The position numbers and the translations under genes are program-made. DNA of 64,000 nt from an uncultured Selenomonadales bacterium (lineage in GTDB: Bacteria > Bacillota > Negativicutes > Selenomonadales > Selenomonadaceae). Below, in pieces: positions 16,592-25,568 of this stretch. The notes under the pieces are model-generated. The model was not told the origin of the DNA and ran no database searches. It saw only the letters and a list, made by a program, of their open reading frames with translations. The stretch's first letter is position 1. The number at the start of each line of letters is the position of its first letter. The DNA lies in the NCBI GenBank assembly GCA_946408355.1, contig CAMJRX010000008.1, positions 1 to 64,000 of the forward strand. Direction: 5' to 3'.

Positions 16592-17161
16592 CTAAAAATC
16601 CAAACTCATAAAAATTTCGCTGGTGTTGAGGTCGAAGATTTGAATTTTATCGTCGGTAATAAGTGCGACGCTCGTGCGCTTATCGGGTTGATTCGTGAGA
16701 TACGGCGAAACAGTGCCAGGATTGAGGAAAATTGTTGCGCCGCGTTTTTCAAGTACAGGCTTGTGAATATGTCCCGTGATAAAAATATCTGCGCGGAAAT
16801 TTTTAGCCATTTTGTCTTTGTCAGCGTCGGTCGGCAAAAGGTGCCCGTGATTTACAACAATCCTTTTGCCGTTCGCGAAAACGTGAGCATAAGGAATCAA
16901 GACGGGAACTTCCAAAACAAGTTGGTCAACTTCCGAATCACCGTTGCCGCGAGCAATCACAAACGGAATTTTTGAGGCGTTGATAAAATTCGCAAGAGCT
17001 TTGGGATTGTAATCATCGCCCCTGTAATTCGGATTATTCGGTCCGTGATAGCAAACGTCACCGGCGTGCAGAATCAAATCCGCGTCGGCGAAAAATTTTT
17101 CTACCGCCAGCTTAACGCGCCCGTCGTAGCCGTGAGTGTCAGACATAACGCCGATTTTCAT
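16592..17161 (-). CDS. YfcE-family metallophosphoesterase
   Basis: A 189-residue phosphodiesterase. Metal ligands are visible in GVMSDTHGY near the N-terminus, LILHAGDV, ARGNGDSE, VNHGHLL and ITGHIHKP. YfcE enzymes cleave phosphodiesters in vitro; the physiological substrate is unknown. I chose the ATG at 17161, six bases after AAGAGGTG, over a GTG three codons upstream that lies inside the ribosome binding site. It follows rpiB by about 12 bases and is probably cotranscribed. Confidence 0.9.
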   Translation of the reverse strand: MKIGVMSDTHGYDGRVKLAVEKFFADADLILHAGDVCYHGPNNPNYRGDDYNPKALANFINASKIPFVIARGNGDSEVDQLVLEVPVLIPYAHVFANGKRIVVNHGHLLPTDADKDKMAKNFRADIFITGHIHKPVLEKRGATIFLNPGTVSPYLTNQPDKRTSVALITDDKIQIFDLNTSEIFMSLDF

Positions 17162-17173
17162 TTTTAACACCTC

Positions 17174-17617
17174 TTATTTATTTTCGAGAGCCATAATTTT
17201 ATTAACGCGCCGTTCGTGCCGCCCGCCAGCAAAGTCCGTCGTCATCCAAGCGCGAACAATTTTACCTGCGACTCCGAAGCCGATAACGCGCCCGCCCATT
17301 GCCAAGACATTTGCGTTATTGTGTTCGCGACTCATTTGCGCCGAGTAAACGTCATTGCACAGTGCGCAACGAATGCCCTTAATTTTGTTCGCCGCAATGG
17401 AAATACCAATTCCCGTGCCGCAAAGTACAATGCCTCTGTCAGCCGCGCCGCTTACAACGTCCGCGCAAACTTTCTCGGCAATGTCGGGGTAGTCAACCGA
17501 ATCTGTGCCGAAAGTGCCAACGTCTTTAACCTCAACGCCCTCGAACTCTTCCAAAACCTTTTTTACGGCATCTTTGAGATTAACTGCTCCGTGATCGCTA
17601 CCGATTGTAATTTTCAT
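17174..17617 (-). CDS. rpiB: Ribose-5-phosphate isomerase B
   Basis: A 147-residue isomerase interconverting ribose 5-phosphate and ribulose 5-phosphate. Visible motifs are KITIGSDHGAVNLK, DYPDIAEKV, GIVLCGTGIGISIAANK (catalytic cysteine in LCGTG) and REHNNANVLAMGGR. I chose the ATG at 17617, preceded by GGAAGGA; the 14-residue upstream extension lacks a ribosome binding site and has no family match. It heads a leftward run with the phosphoesterase and macro domain genes. Confidence 0.95.
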   Translation of the reverse strand: MKITIGSDHGAVNLKDAVKKVLEEFEGVEVKDVGTFGTDSVDYPDIAEKVCADVVSGAADRGIVLCGTGIGISIAANKIKGIRCALCNDVYSAQMSREHNNANVLAMGGRVIGFGVAGKIVRAWMTTDFAGGRHERRVNKIMALENK

Positions 17618-17685
17618 AGCAAATGTTCCTTCCAAAAATTTTTGTAAATTATATTGCAACGTAGGACGATTGTCTACAGAAATTT

Positions 17686-18309
17686 TTATGGCTGAATGTC
17701 GTCGAAGACTGCCGGCAACTTTTCAACGAGTATTTTATAAATTTTCAGTGCGACTTCTCGCATTTGAGGATGCGCTGCTTTTGCTGTCCGTAGCTTTAAA
17801 AAATGCCGCCATTCGCGCAAATTCATCGTAACGAAAATTTCTGTCTTAAGTGAGTTTGGAAGGATTGAACGTGCCTCTTCTGGTTTAGCTCCGTTTGCTC
17901 GCAATGTTAGATAATTTTTTTCGAGTTGCGCCATTGTCGCTTTCCACAGCTGAAAATTTTCATTATCCTCCGACCAAAAGCACGGCTTGATAAAAGTTAG
18001 CTCGCCGCCAAATTTACCTGCCGTGTAATCGCAGAACCTAGTACTTTCTTGCGAATAACTTGCTAATCTGTGGCGAACAAGTTCATGCGTAACGCCTCTG
18101 TCGCAGATAATTTTAAACGAAACTGTCGCGTGTTCGATAACTGATTCATGCCCGCGTTTGATTATCCCGCGAATAAATTTTTCCGCGCTGTCGTCTTTTA
18201 TATTGCCCTCCGATTTGTAACAAACGCGCCCTGCTCGCTCAATTTTTTTCATAATCGCCGCCGCGTCAATTTCTTCGACAAGCTCAACGCTCGGTTTAAT
18301 AATTTTCAT
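17686..18309 (-). CDS. thyX: Flavin-dependent thymidylate synthase ThyX
   Basis: A 207-residue FAD-dependent enzyme that makes dTMP from dUMP using methylene-tetrahydrofolate and NAD(P)H. The ThyX motif RHRLASYSQES (RHR followed by S at the set spacing) is near residue 79. ESVIEHATVSFKI and the C-terminal LREWRHFLKLRT also match. The start overlaps the stop of the upstream NYN-repeat gene by four bases (ATGA), so the two are translationally coupled. Confidence 0.95.
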   Translation of the reverse strand: MKIIKPSVELVEEIDAAAIMKKIERAGRVCYKSEGNIKDDSAEKFIRGIIKRGHESVIEHATVSFKIICDRGVTHELVRHRLASYSQESTRFCDYTAGKFGGELTFIKPCFWSEDNENFQLWKATMAQLEKNYLTLRANGAKPEEARSILPNSLKTEIFVTMNLREWRHFLKLRTAKAAHPQMREVALKIYKILVEKLPAVFDDIQP

Positions 18310-19544
18310 TCAGACGCCTCCTTATTTATAAAAACTTTCTCGCCGCGAAGGACAAGTTCATTATCCGCGATAACTTCCTCAGGCAAAATTTTTCTGTCGA
18401 TAATCTTCCGCTCGCGCAACAATTTTCCGAACATTTTAATTAGAATGCCGTCCACAAACGGGATTGAAAAAATATTCCCGTCGTGCACAATCGAAATCGT
18501 CCGAATCTCTGCTGTATGTTCTGCAAAATATCCTTCAAGGTCAATTTCCAAATCGTCCTGCGCGGCTTCCAATTCGTCTTCGGCAATCAGATAAACTTTC
18601 CCGTCGCGAACGTCTAACAAACTCTGCGCGGCAATTTTTATCGTTGAAGAATTGCGACCAATAATTTTTTTCTCGCGCAAAAATCTACCGAACAAAGTTA
18701 ACGGCATTCCGTTTACGAAAGGAATTTCCGATAATTTAGAGTTGTGCTTGATAAAAATTTTAATCGTTTCCTCTGCGTGCTCAGAAAAAAATTTCTCGAT
18801 TTGTTCAGCGTGTGTGGGTGCAGAAAGTTCCGCCTCGCTACAGAAATAAATTCGATTGCTCCGAGTAAGCCGCAAAAAATTTTTAGAAATAAAACTCCGT
18901 AGTGAATCACCATAATTTAAAATGTTCAGCTCGCGCAGAAGTCGCCCGAAAATATTAATCGTCATACCAGCCACGAATGGAACCTCAAAAATTTGACCGC
19001 CCTTTTTAACCAAAATAAATTTGATTCTGTCCTCGCGGTCGAAGAGATATTTTTTTATCCCAAAACTCAACAGCGGCAAAAATCTTTCAAGCTTGCTCGG
19101 CACGTCGCCAAATTTTAATCGGAAATCTTTCAGTTCGACGGCGTCCGGATTGACGTTTAAAATTTTCAGCTGTTCAATTAAAGTTTTATGTCCCGCGCCA
19201 TTCGACACGATTAAAATTTTTTTGTCAAAGTCTACGGCGAATTTTATCGCCGGCAGAAAATCTTTATCGCTGGAAACGATTATTATCAATTCCAAATCTG
19301 GCTCGTCGATAATCGCCCGCACCATTTCAAAGCAAAGCCACGTATCCGCAGAATTTTTCCCGTAAAAACAATTTTGCACGCGATAAATTTTTTCGTCGAG
19401 GTTACGATATTTATAAGGGAGCGTGTCTTCTTTAGCGATAATGTCAACTTTGGTTATCGTGTGCTCTTTGCCGAAATGTTCCACGACTTTGAACGTGACC
19501 GACGGCGGAATATTTTCTGCGTCAACGAAAACATGTGCAATCAA
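18306..19544 (-). CDS. NYN-domain putative RNase with a tripled C-terminal repeat
   Basis: A 412-residue protein. Residues 1-140 form a NYN (PIN-like, LabA) domain with acidic residues at the expected places: VFVDAEN (D8), SADTWL (D67) and SSDKDF (D93, D95). Residues 158-235, 250-320 and 338-408 are three copies of an unfamiliar module. Its core reads as an I/L-x-E/S-I/V-PFV-x-G-M/I stretch, then FG[RK]-x-LRE and a basic turn, with a hydrophobic V/IYFI strand at its end. The TTG at 19544 follows AAAGGAG by seven bases; the 11-residue extension upstream is unlikely. It probably cuts or binds RNA, with the repeats as ligand-binding units. This is inference. Confidence 0.7.
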   Translation of the reverse strand: MIAHVFVDAENIPPSVTFKVVEHFGKEHTITKVDIIAKEDTLPYKYRNLDEKIYRVQNCFYGKNSADTWLCFEMVRAIIDEPDLELIIIVSSDKDFLPAIKFAVDFDKKILIVSNGAGHKTLIEQLKILNVNPDAVELKDFRLKFGDVPSKLERFLPLLSFGIKKYLFDREDRIKFILVKKGGQIFEVPFVAGMTINIFGRLLRELNILNYGDSLRSFISKNFLRLTRSNRIYFCSEAELSAPTHAEQIEKFFSEHAEETIKIFIKHNSKLSEIPFVNGMPLTLFGRFLREKKIIGRNSSTIKIAAQSLLDVRDGKVYLIAEDELEAAQDDLEIDLEGYFAEHTAEIRTISIVHDGNIFSIPFVDGILIKMFGKLLRERKIIDRKILPEEVIADNELVLRGEKVFINKEASE

Positions 19545-19678
19545 CTTGAAACTCCTTTCTTTAGCAAATTTTATCACGGCGGTGATTTTTCTACAACCTG
19601 CAGGATTTTTTCATAGTTAGCCGAATTAATTAAAGATACGTTTCGGAAGTTTTTTCGGACAGAATGGAGTAGAGACTA

Positions 19679-21163
19679 ATGAGCAAAAAAATTTTATCGC
19701 AAGCCACAGAAGAAATTTTGGAGGGCGTGCTTGAAGAATTTAAACAGCTGGTGGCAATCCCGCGCCCGTCTAAGTACGAGTTGCAAGTTAGTAACTTCTT
19801 AAAAAAACTCTTGGAAGAGCACGGCTTTGAAGTTGTGCAGGACAAATTTAAAAATATTATTGCCGACTTGCCCGCGACCGCTGGCAAAAAAAATGCTCCG
19901 CTGACTATTTTGCAAGCGCATATGGATATGGTTTGCGTGGCGGAGGAAGGTTATGCTTTTGAGCCGACGAAAGACCCGATAAAGTTAATTCGCGGCGAAA
20001 AATTTTTAGAGGCAGAGGGCACGAGTCTCGGCGCGGACGACGGAATTGGTGTCGCGGAAATTATTTATCTTGCTAAAAATCTCGACGCCTTTGAACACGG
20101 ACCGATTAGAATAATTTTTACAGTCGAAGAGGAACAAAGCATGGTTGGCGTTATCGGGCTTGATGAAAAATTTGTTGCCGACGCTGATTATCTTATCAAC
20201 TGTGATTCGGAAAAATTTGGCGAGCTGGTTGCCGGTAGCGCGGGTTGCGTTCATATAAATTTTTGGCGCGAACTTCATTATGTCCGTCCCGACACCAAAC
20301 TTGGCACGAATATGGAAATAAAAATCGGTGGATTGCGCGGCGGTCATTCCGGCGAAGAAATTTCTTCCGGTCGCGTCAATGCCATTAAACTTGCCGTTCA
20401 AACCATGCGGGCTATAACTAAATACGGAAAAATTCGTATGGCTTATTTAAAAGGCGGGCAAGCTTTTAATGTTATTCCGAATAGTGCACAGCTTGTTATT
20501 GCCACTGATTTAAGCGCACAGGACGTTCAGAATATTTGCGCGGAAATGGAGCGGCGAGTTAGAAAAGTTTACGGCGCAGCTGAACCTGATATAAAAATCG
20601 AGACGAAAGTTATTAAACGCCCCGATAAAGTTTTGCACGCTAAAGATTTTGACTTGCTAACGAATTTTATTGACCTGATTCACAGCGGCGTTTATCTCAT
20701 GTCGCCCGAAAACCCCGCGCAGGTTATGGCGTCTGCGAATTTGGGAATAGTGCGCATGAACGATGATATTGTTGAGTTGAAAGTTATGCCGCGAGCTAAT
20801 GCCGATGAGTTGATTGAAGAATTTATCGAGGGCTTTGAGCAAGCAGCGCGGCTTTGCGCATTCGAGAGCAAAGTTTCTACGCCAATACCCGCCTGGACTT
20901 TCAATCCCGACAGCAAACTTTTAAAACTTGCCGAAGAAATTTTCATGGAACAAAACAATTACGCGCCCAAAATTAAAACTATTCACGCGGGACTTGAGAC
21001 GAGCTTTTTTGTCAAGAAAAATCCTAAACTTGACGTGATTTCAATCGGTACGACTAACGAGAACATCCACAGCCCGAACGAGCGGTTGCACTTAGACACG
21101 GTCTCCCCGCATGTCAAGTTTATCGTCGGAATGCTTGAAAAAATTTCTGCGACAACAGCTTAA
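19679..21163 (+). CDS. pepD: Aminoacyl-histidine dipeptidase PepD
   Basis: A 494-residue M20-family metallopeptidase that hydrolyses Xaa-His dipeptides such as carnosine. Metal ligands are visible in LQAHMDMV (near residue 80), GADDGIGV (near 120) and FTVEEEQSM (near 148). The GGLRGGHSGEEI stretch marks the lid domain. A C-terminal HAGLETSFF supplies another ligand. Length is typical. Its 3' end overlaps the convergent acyltransferase gene by 44 bases. Confidence 0.93.
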   Translation: MSKKILSQATEEILEGVLEEFKQLVAIPRPSKYELQVSNFLKKLLEEHGFEVVQDKFKNIIADLPATAGKKNAPLTILQAHMDMVCVAEEGYAFEPTKDPIKLIRGEKFLEAEGTSLGADDGIGVAEIIYLAKNLDAFEHGPIRIIFTVEEEQSMVGVIGLDEKFVADADYLINCDSEKFGELVAGSAGCVHINFWRELHYVRPDTKLGTNMEIKIGGLRGGHSGEEISSGRVNAIKLAVQTMRAITKYGKIRMAYLKGGQAFNVIPNSAQLVIATDLSAQDVQNICAEMERRVRKVYGAAEPDIKIETKVIKRPDKVLHAKDFDLLTNFIDLIHSGVYLMSPENPAQVMASANLGIVRMNDDIVELKVMPRANADELIEEFIEGFEQAARLCAFESKVSTPIPAWTFNPDSKLLKLAEEIFMEQNNYAPKIKTIHAGLETSFFVKKNPKLDVISIGTTNENIHSPNERLHLDTVSPHVKFIVGMLEKISATTA

Positions 21164-22211
21164 CCGATAAAGTTACGGCGATTGTTGCCACGTAAAAGAT
21201 TAGCGCGTTTGGAGCTGTCATAATCAATCCAAGCTTGCCCAAACTCAACGCCAGATAATGTATTGCCAGCGGGTGAGCCAGATATACAAAGTAAGAATTT
21301 TTCCCCATGACGCTTAAGAAATTTTGTAGCGGCGCGGGGAGCTTGCCGAATTGAAACAACGTAAACAAAAATATTGACGCAGCGATTGTGTAGAAAATTC
21401 CGGGCGGCGATAATTGATGAGCCGTGTTAACTGCCGCCGTTGGCGAAAAATTTTGTACGTAAATTAAAAAGTAATAATATCCTAGCAAAGTTGTCAGTGC
21501 GATTAAAAATGTTGCGCTGATAATTTTTTTATGCGCCGCACACCACGTGAAAAATTTTTCCGAGTAAATTCCCAACACTCCGCCCAATACGAACACGAAA
21601 ATATAATGCAACACGAGCCAATTTAATCGCCACTTCAAAAACATTTGCAACAGCGAATCGGGCGGCAACGAGTTCACAGATTGCCAAAGCCAGCCGCTGT
21701 AACTCGACCAATAATCAAACGCAACCTGCGCGGCAAGCAATAAAAATAATTTCGCGGGCGTCATGCGCTTGACTAAAAAAATCCACAGCGGCATTAGCAA
21801 ATAAAACCAAATCAGAATCACCAAAAAATATAAATGATACTTCGCCAGCCCAAAGAAATAAATTTCCGCCGCGTAGTCAAAATCTGGGAACAGTTGATAG
21901 CCGTAAAAATAATTGTCGTGCAGGAGGTAAAACGTCGACCAAAGCAGATATGGAATTAAAACCGCCTTTAAGCGTCGCTGCAAAAATTTTGCATAGCTGA
22001 ACGGCTCGTCAAAGTTCATGCGGTAAAACAATCCGAACGCCGAAATAAAAAAGAAAATCGGCACGCTGAAACGCGAAACGACTTCAAAGAGCGCGACGAG
22101 ATGTATATTTGGCGTGGGATTCAGAAGATATTGCGAGCCAGTGTGAATCGCTACGACGCCCGCCATACTCACGCCGCGAATATATTCGATTGAGTTAAGC
22201 CACGGTTTCAA
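21120..22211 (-). CDS. Acyltransferase 3 family membrane protein
   Basis: A 363-residue polytopic protein with about ten membrane helices. The N-terminus SIEYIRGVSMAGVVAIHTG contains the histidine typical of acyltransferase-3 (OafA/WecH) enzymes, which transfer acetyl or succinyl groups to cell-surface sugars. RFSVPIFFFISAFGLFYR also fits the family. The TTG at 22211 follows AAAGGA; extensions to 22232 or 22283 lack a good ribosome binding site. Its last 14 codons are antisense to the end of pepD. Confidence 0.85.
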   Translation of the reverse strand: MKPWLNSIEYIRGVSMAGVVAIHTGSQYLLNPTPNIHLVALFEVVSRFSVPIFFFISAFGLFYRMNFDEPFSYAKFLQRRLKAVLIPYLLWSTFYLLHDNYFYGYQLFPDFDYAAEIYFFGLAKYHLYFLVILIWFYLLMPLWIFLVKRMTPAKLFLLLAAQVAFDYWSSYSGWLWQSVNSLPPDSLLQMFLKWRLNWLVLHYIFVFVLGGVLGIYSEKFFTWCAAHKKIISATFLIALTTLLGYYYFLIYVQNFSPTAAVNTAHQLSPPGIFYTIAASIFLFTLFQFGKLPAPLQNFLSVMGKNSYFVYLAHPLAIHYLALSLGKLGLIMTAPNALIFYVATIAVTLSVKLLSQKFFQAFRR

Positions 22212-22323
22212 ATAAATTTTCCTTTGTTGCATACAAAATTTTTTTAATGGTAACACACGCACCAGGCTTTTGCAACAAGTCAATAATTCGCCAACAAATT
22301 TTCAAAAAAATCGCGGCTGGGAA

Positions 22324-22353
22324 TTGACAAAAAAAAAAAACAATTACTATAAT
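22324..22353 (+). promoter_or_regulatory. RTX gene promoter with a poly-A spacer
   Basis: TTGACA at 22324-22329 and TATAAT at 22348-22353 are separated by 18 bases. A run of twelve A (22329-22340) begins with the last base of the -35 box and fills the left part of the spacer. Gain or loss of one A would change promoter spacing directly. The ribosome binding site AGGAG and the ATG follow 40 bases later. Confidence 0.85.
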
Positions 22354-22393
22354 GCTAGCAAAACATTTAAAAATTTTATTAGGAGATGGTTTT

Positions 22394-24613
22394 ATGGCTA
22401 ATATCTCAAACAGCACGTCCAATACGCTTGTGCGCGGAACAAATGACGACGATTCAATTCATAACACAGGTTCAACCGTCACAATCGCGGCGGGCGCAGG
22501 CAGTGACTCAATTCGTAGTGAAGGGAGGAACAACAGAGTTCTCGGCGAGGCGGATGGCGATTCTATTTACAACAATTCTTATTACTCAACAGTTAGCGGC
22601 GGCGCAGGTGATGATACCATTAACAACGGGTCTTCGGGTGTCATGATACTTGGAGAAGAAGGTAACGATTCTATCCTCAACAACTCTGGCGGCGATTCGG
22701 TGACAATCGACGGCGGCGCAGGCTCCGATTCCATTTACAACGGCTGGAGCAATAATGTCTCGCTAAATGGCGGCGGCAATAACGATTTAATCTTAATCGG
22801 TAATGAAAGGAATCCCTATTCGATAAAGAACATTACTATCGAGGGCGGCGCGGGCAACGACACTATCATTAATGATTCCAACAATTACACCGACATCAAC
22901 GCTACTACAATCAACGGTGGCGCGGGTAACGATTCGATAGCAATAACTTCCAGAAATTCCGAAACTATATTGATAAACGCTGGTGCGGGTGACGATACCA
23001 TTTCAAACGCAGGAAAGCAGGTCACAATAAGCGGCGGCGACGGCAAAAACCACATTACAAACAGCGGCGAGAACGTCTCAATCGACGCGGGCAAGGGCAA
23101 CGATACCATTTTCAACAGCGCGTCGTATGTTTCAATGTCGAGCGGAGCGGGCAATGATTATCTCGAAAACTCTGCCGCGCGAGTAACAATAATCGGCGGG
23201 GCAGGCAATGACACAATCCAAAATAGTAGCTCTAAGGTCTCAATTGACGGCGGCGCAGGCAAGGATTTTATTGAAGTCGGCGCGTATTATTCCGATGCCT
23301 CGACCGTCACGATAGACGCTGGCACCGGCGACGATACAATTACTTTCGGTAGTGAGACGAATAACAACCTTATTATCTACAACGTAGGCGACGGCGATGA
23401 CTCAATCGTCGGTTTCAAGGCAACAGATACCCTCCAAATCGGTACGGGTAAAGGCTATTACGCCTCAGTCAAAAATGGCAATGACATTCTGATAAGATCG
23501 GGCAAAGGTTATATAACTTTAGCGGGTGCGGCAAGTCTTTCAAAAGTCAACATTGCCGGCACGCTCGATAAAACTATGATGCTCGTCGTGAACGATACTA
23601 AATCGCCTTTAACTGTTGGCTCGACGATAAAAACCGTCGACGCGACGCGGAGGACTAAAGACGTCAAAATCACTGGTAATAAGCTCAACAATTCTATAAC
23701 GGGCGGTAGCGGTGATGATAAACTTTACGGCGGCAATGGAGCCGATTCGATACTCGGAGGTGTGGGAGCCGATAGTCTACTCGGTCAAGCCGGCAATGAC
23801 ACATTGAGTGGCGGCAAAGGCAATGACAGCTTGACGGGCGGAAAAGGCAACGATGTCTTCGTTTATACGGAGGGCAAAGACGTTATTACCGACTACGCGA
23901 CGGGCGATAAAATTTCTCTCAGTGGGGCGATTTCTAAATCAACGGTTAGCGGTGCGGACGTCATCTTAACAATCGGCAAAAAAGGCACGTTAACTGTTAA
24001 AGACAGCGCAAATAAAAAACTTAGCATGATTAATGCTAAGGGCAAGGCTTTTGAGACGCTCGTTAGTAGCGCGACAACTTTGAACATTACAAATACGACT
24101 AAATCCCCCATTACACTTGCCGCAGACGTTGGAACTGCTGACGCCTCTAAACGCACTAAGGCAGTAAAAATTACCGGCAATAAACTTAACAACGTAATAC
24201 TCGGCGGCTCAAAGGCTGACATTATCTACGGTCAAGGCGGCAATGATTCGATTCTTGGCAATGATGGTGCGGATAAACTTTACGGCGGATCCGGTAGCGA
24301 CACGCTAAAAGGCGGCAAAGGCAATGATACGCTTATTGGCGGTGCCGGTAATGATTCGTTGTGGGGCGACGCGGGTGCAGATACTTTTGTTTACTCAAGT
24401 GGCTCCGACAACGATATTATATACGGTTTCGACGACAAAGATACTTTGACGTTCGACAGTATCGACTTTACAACGTCTTACAGCAAATCCAAAGGCACTA
24501 TTACCTTCAAGATAGATGATGACTCCGTTACTTTAAAAGACTTCACGGCGACAACCTTCCACGTAAACGACGAAACTTATCAAATCAGCGGCTCTAAGTT
24601 CGTTAAGAAATAA
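22394..24613 (+). CDS. RTX-type calcium-binding repeat protein
   Basis: A 739-residue protein made almost entirely of glycine/aspartate repeats. The N-terminal part (about 1-330) is a long series of roughly 16-25-residue units of the form V-[ST]-I-x-GGAGND-[ST]-I-x-N, with many asparagines. Two related modules follow (about 400-540 and 565-725). Each begins TKSPxT, has a KITGNKLNN stretch, then classical GGxGxDxLxGG RTX nonapeptides and a hydrophobic FVY...D.I end. Such repeats bind calcium in a beta-roll and are usually secreted by type I systems through a C-terminal signal. No N-terminal signal peptide is visible and no transporter lies nearby. The ATG at 22394 follows AGGAG. It is probably a surface or secreted protein. 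Confidence 0.88.
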   Translation: MANISNSTSNTLVRGTNDDDSIHNTGSTVTIAAGAGSDSIRSEGRNNRVLGEADGDSIYNNSYYSTVSGGAGDDTINNGSSGVMILGEEGNDSILNNSGGDSVTIDGGAGSDSIYNGWSNNVSLNGGGNNDLILIGNERNPYSIKNITIEGGAGNDTIINDSNNYTDINATTINGGAGNDSIAITSRNSETILINAGAGDDTISNAGKQVTISGGDGKNHITNSGENVSIDAGKGNDTIFNSASYVSMSSGAGNDYLENSAARVTIIGGAGNDTIQNSSSKVSIDGGAGKDFIEVGAYYSDASTVTIDAGTGDDTITFGSETNNNLIIYNVGDGDDSIVGFKATDTLQIGTGKGYYASVKNGNDILIRSGKGYITLAGAASLSKVNIAGTLDKTMMLVVNDTKSPLTVGSTIKTVDATRRTKDVKITGNKLNNSITGGSGDDKLYGGNGADSILGGVGADSLLGQAGNDTLSGGKGNDSLTGGKGNDVFVYTEGKDVITDYATGDKISLSGAISKSTVSGADVILTIGKKGTLTVKDSANKKLSMINAKGKAFETLVSSATTLNITNTTKSPITLAADVGTADASKRTKAVKITGNKLNNVILGGSKADIIYGQGGNDSILGNDGADKLYGGSGSDTLKGGKGNDTLIGGAGNDSLWGDAGADTFVYSSGSDNDIIYGFDDKDTLTFDSIDFTTSYSKSKGTITFKIDDDSVTLKDFTATTFHVNDETYQISGSKFVKK

Positions 24614-24635
24614 AATCTGCGCGGACAAAATTTTT

Positions 24636-24665
24636 TCCTCCGACAAATTCGGGGGATTTTTTTAT
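24636..24665. terminator. Bidirectional terminator between the RTX gene and larB
   Basis: Arms TCCTCCGA and TCGGGGGA (one G-U pair) have a T run on the right and an A/T-rich left flank. It sits between convergent stops. Confidence 0.75.
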
Positions 24666-25423
24666 TTAGCGTTGATTTTGGAGGCAAGAACACCCGCACC
24701 GAATCCGTTATCAATATTGACTACACCGACGCCCGCCGCGCAGCTGTTTAGCATTGCCAAAAGAGCCGCCAATCCTTGAAACGACGCGCCATAACCTATA
24801 CTCGTTGGCACGGCAATAACAGGACGATTAGTTAAACCGCCGACGACGCTAGCCAATGCGCCCTCCATGCCTGCAACAACAATTATCACGTTCGCGGCAG
24901 TAATTTCGTCCATGTGCGCAAATAATCTGTGAATCCCAGCGACGCCGCAATCATAGCAAGTCGAAACGACATTACCCCAAAGATAAGCCGTCAATCGTGC
25001 CTCTTCGGCAACGGGTACATCGCTCGTCCCAGCCGTCACGATTAAAATTTTTTTGTTCTCATCGCGCCGTAAAGTTTTATCACGGTCAACGTAAATCATT
25101 CGCGCCGTCTCGTCATAAATCGCGGCGGGAATCTCTTCACTTAAAAATTCAAATTGCTCGCGGCTTGCCCTCGACGCGATTAAATTGCCCGCGCTCCGTT
25201 CGTAAAGATTTTTGAAAATAATTTTGAGTTGCTCCTTAGTTTTGCCCGGTGCGTAGACAACTTCCGGAAAACCTTGCCTAAGTTCGCGTCCGTGATCAAT
25301 CGTTGCAAAGCCAAAACTTTCCGTCGCTAATGAAAAATTTTTCAGTGCGTCAAGAATTTTTTCTTCCGTCACATTTCCTGCCTTGTAATTGCGGAGCATT
25401 TCCAGCAAAATTTTTTCTGTCAT
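24662..25423 (-). CDS. larB: Nickel-pincer cofactor biosynthesis protein LarB
   Basis: A 253-residue LarB protein. LarB carboxylates and hydrolyses nicotinic acid adenine dinucleotide to start synthesis of the nickel-pincer nucleotide. The PurE-like C-terminal core is visible in ILIVTAGTSDVPVAEEA, DCGVAGIHRL, VIIVVAGMEGALASVVGGL and PVIAVPTSIGYGASFQG. I chose the ATG at 25423, six bases after GAGGTG; a GTG at 25432 sits inside that site. larE is 12 kb upstream on the same strand; larC and lactate racemase are not in the window. Confidence 0.92.
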   Translation of the reverse strand: MTEKILLEMLRNYKAGNVTEEKILDALKNFSLATESFGFATIDHGRELRQGFPEVVYAPGKTKEQLKIIFKNLYERSAGNLIASRASREQFEFLSEEIPAAIYDETARMIYVDRDKTLRRDENKKILIVTAGTSDVPVAEEARLTAYLWGNVVSTCYDCGVAGIHRLFAHMDEITAANVIIVVAGMEGALASVVGGLTNRPVIAVPTSIGYGASFQGLAALLAMLNSCAAGVGVVNIDNGFGAGVLASKINAK

Positions 25424-25568
25424 GAAGTTCACCTCGTTGGCAAGAATAAATCATAAACCGCACTCAATGTCAAATGCTATAAAGAAAATTTCACAGGCAC
25501 TTTATTTTAATGGCAAAATTGGTTATAATCGCGACGGTATCAAAAATTTTTGAAGGGAGTTTTATTTT

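Noticed and set aside
22394-24613. Type I secretion genes expected beside an RTX protein
   Set aside because: Neighbouring genes are an acyltransferase and larB. The ABC genes in the window (0.6-3.6 kb, 9.2-10.7 kb) are not of the HlyB/HlyD type.
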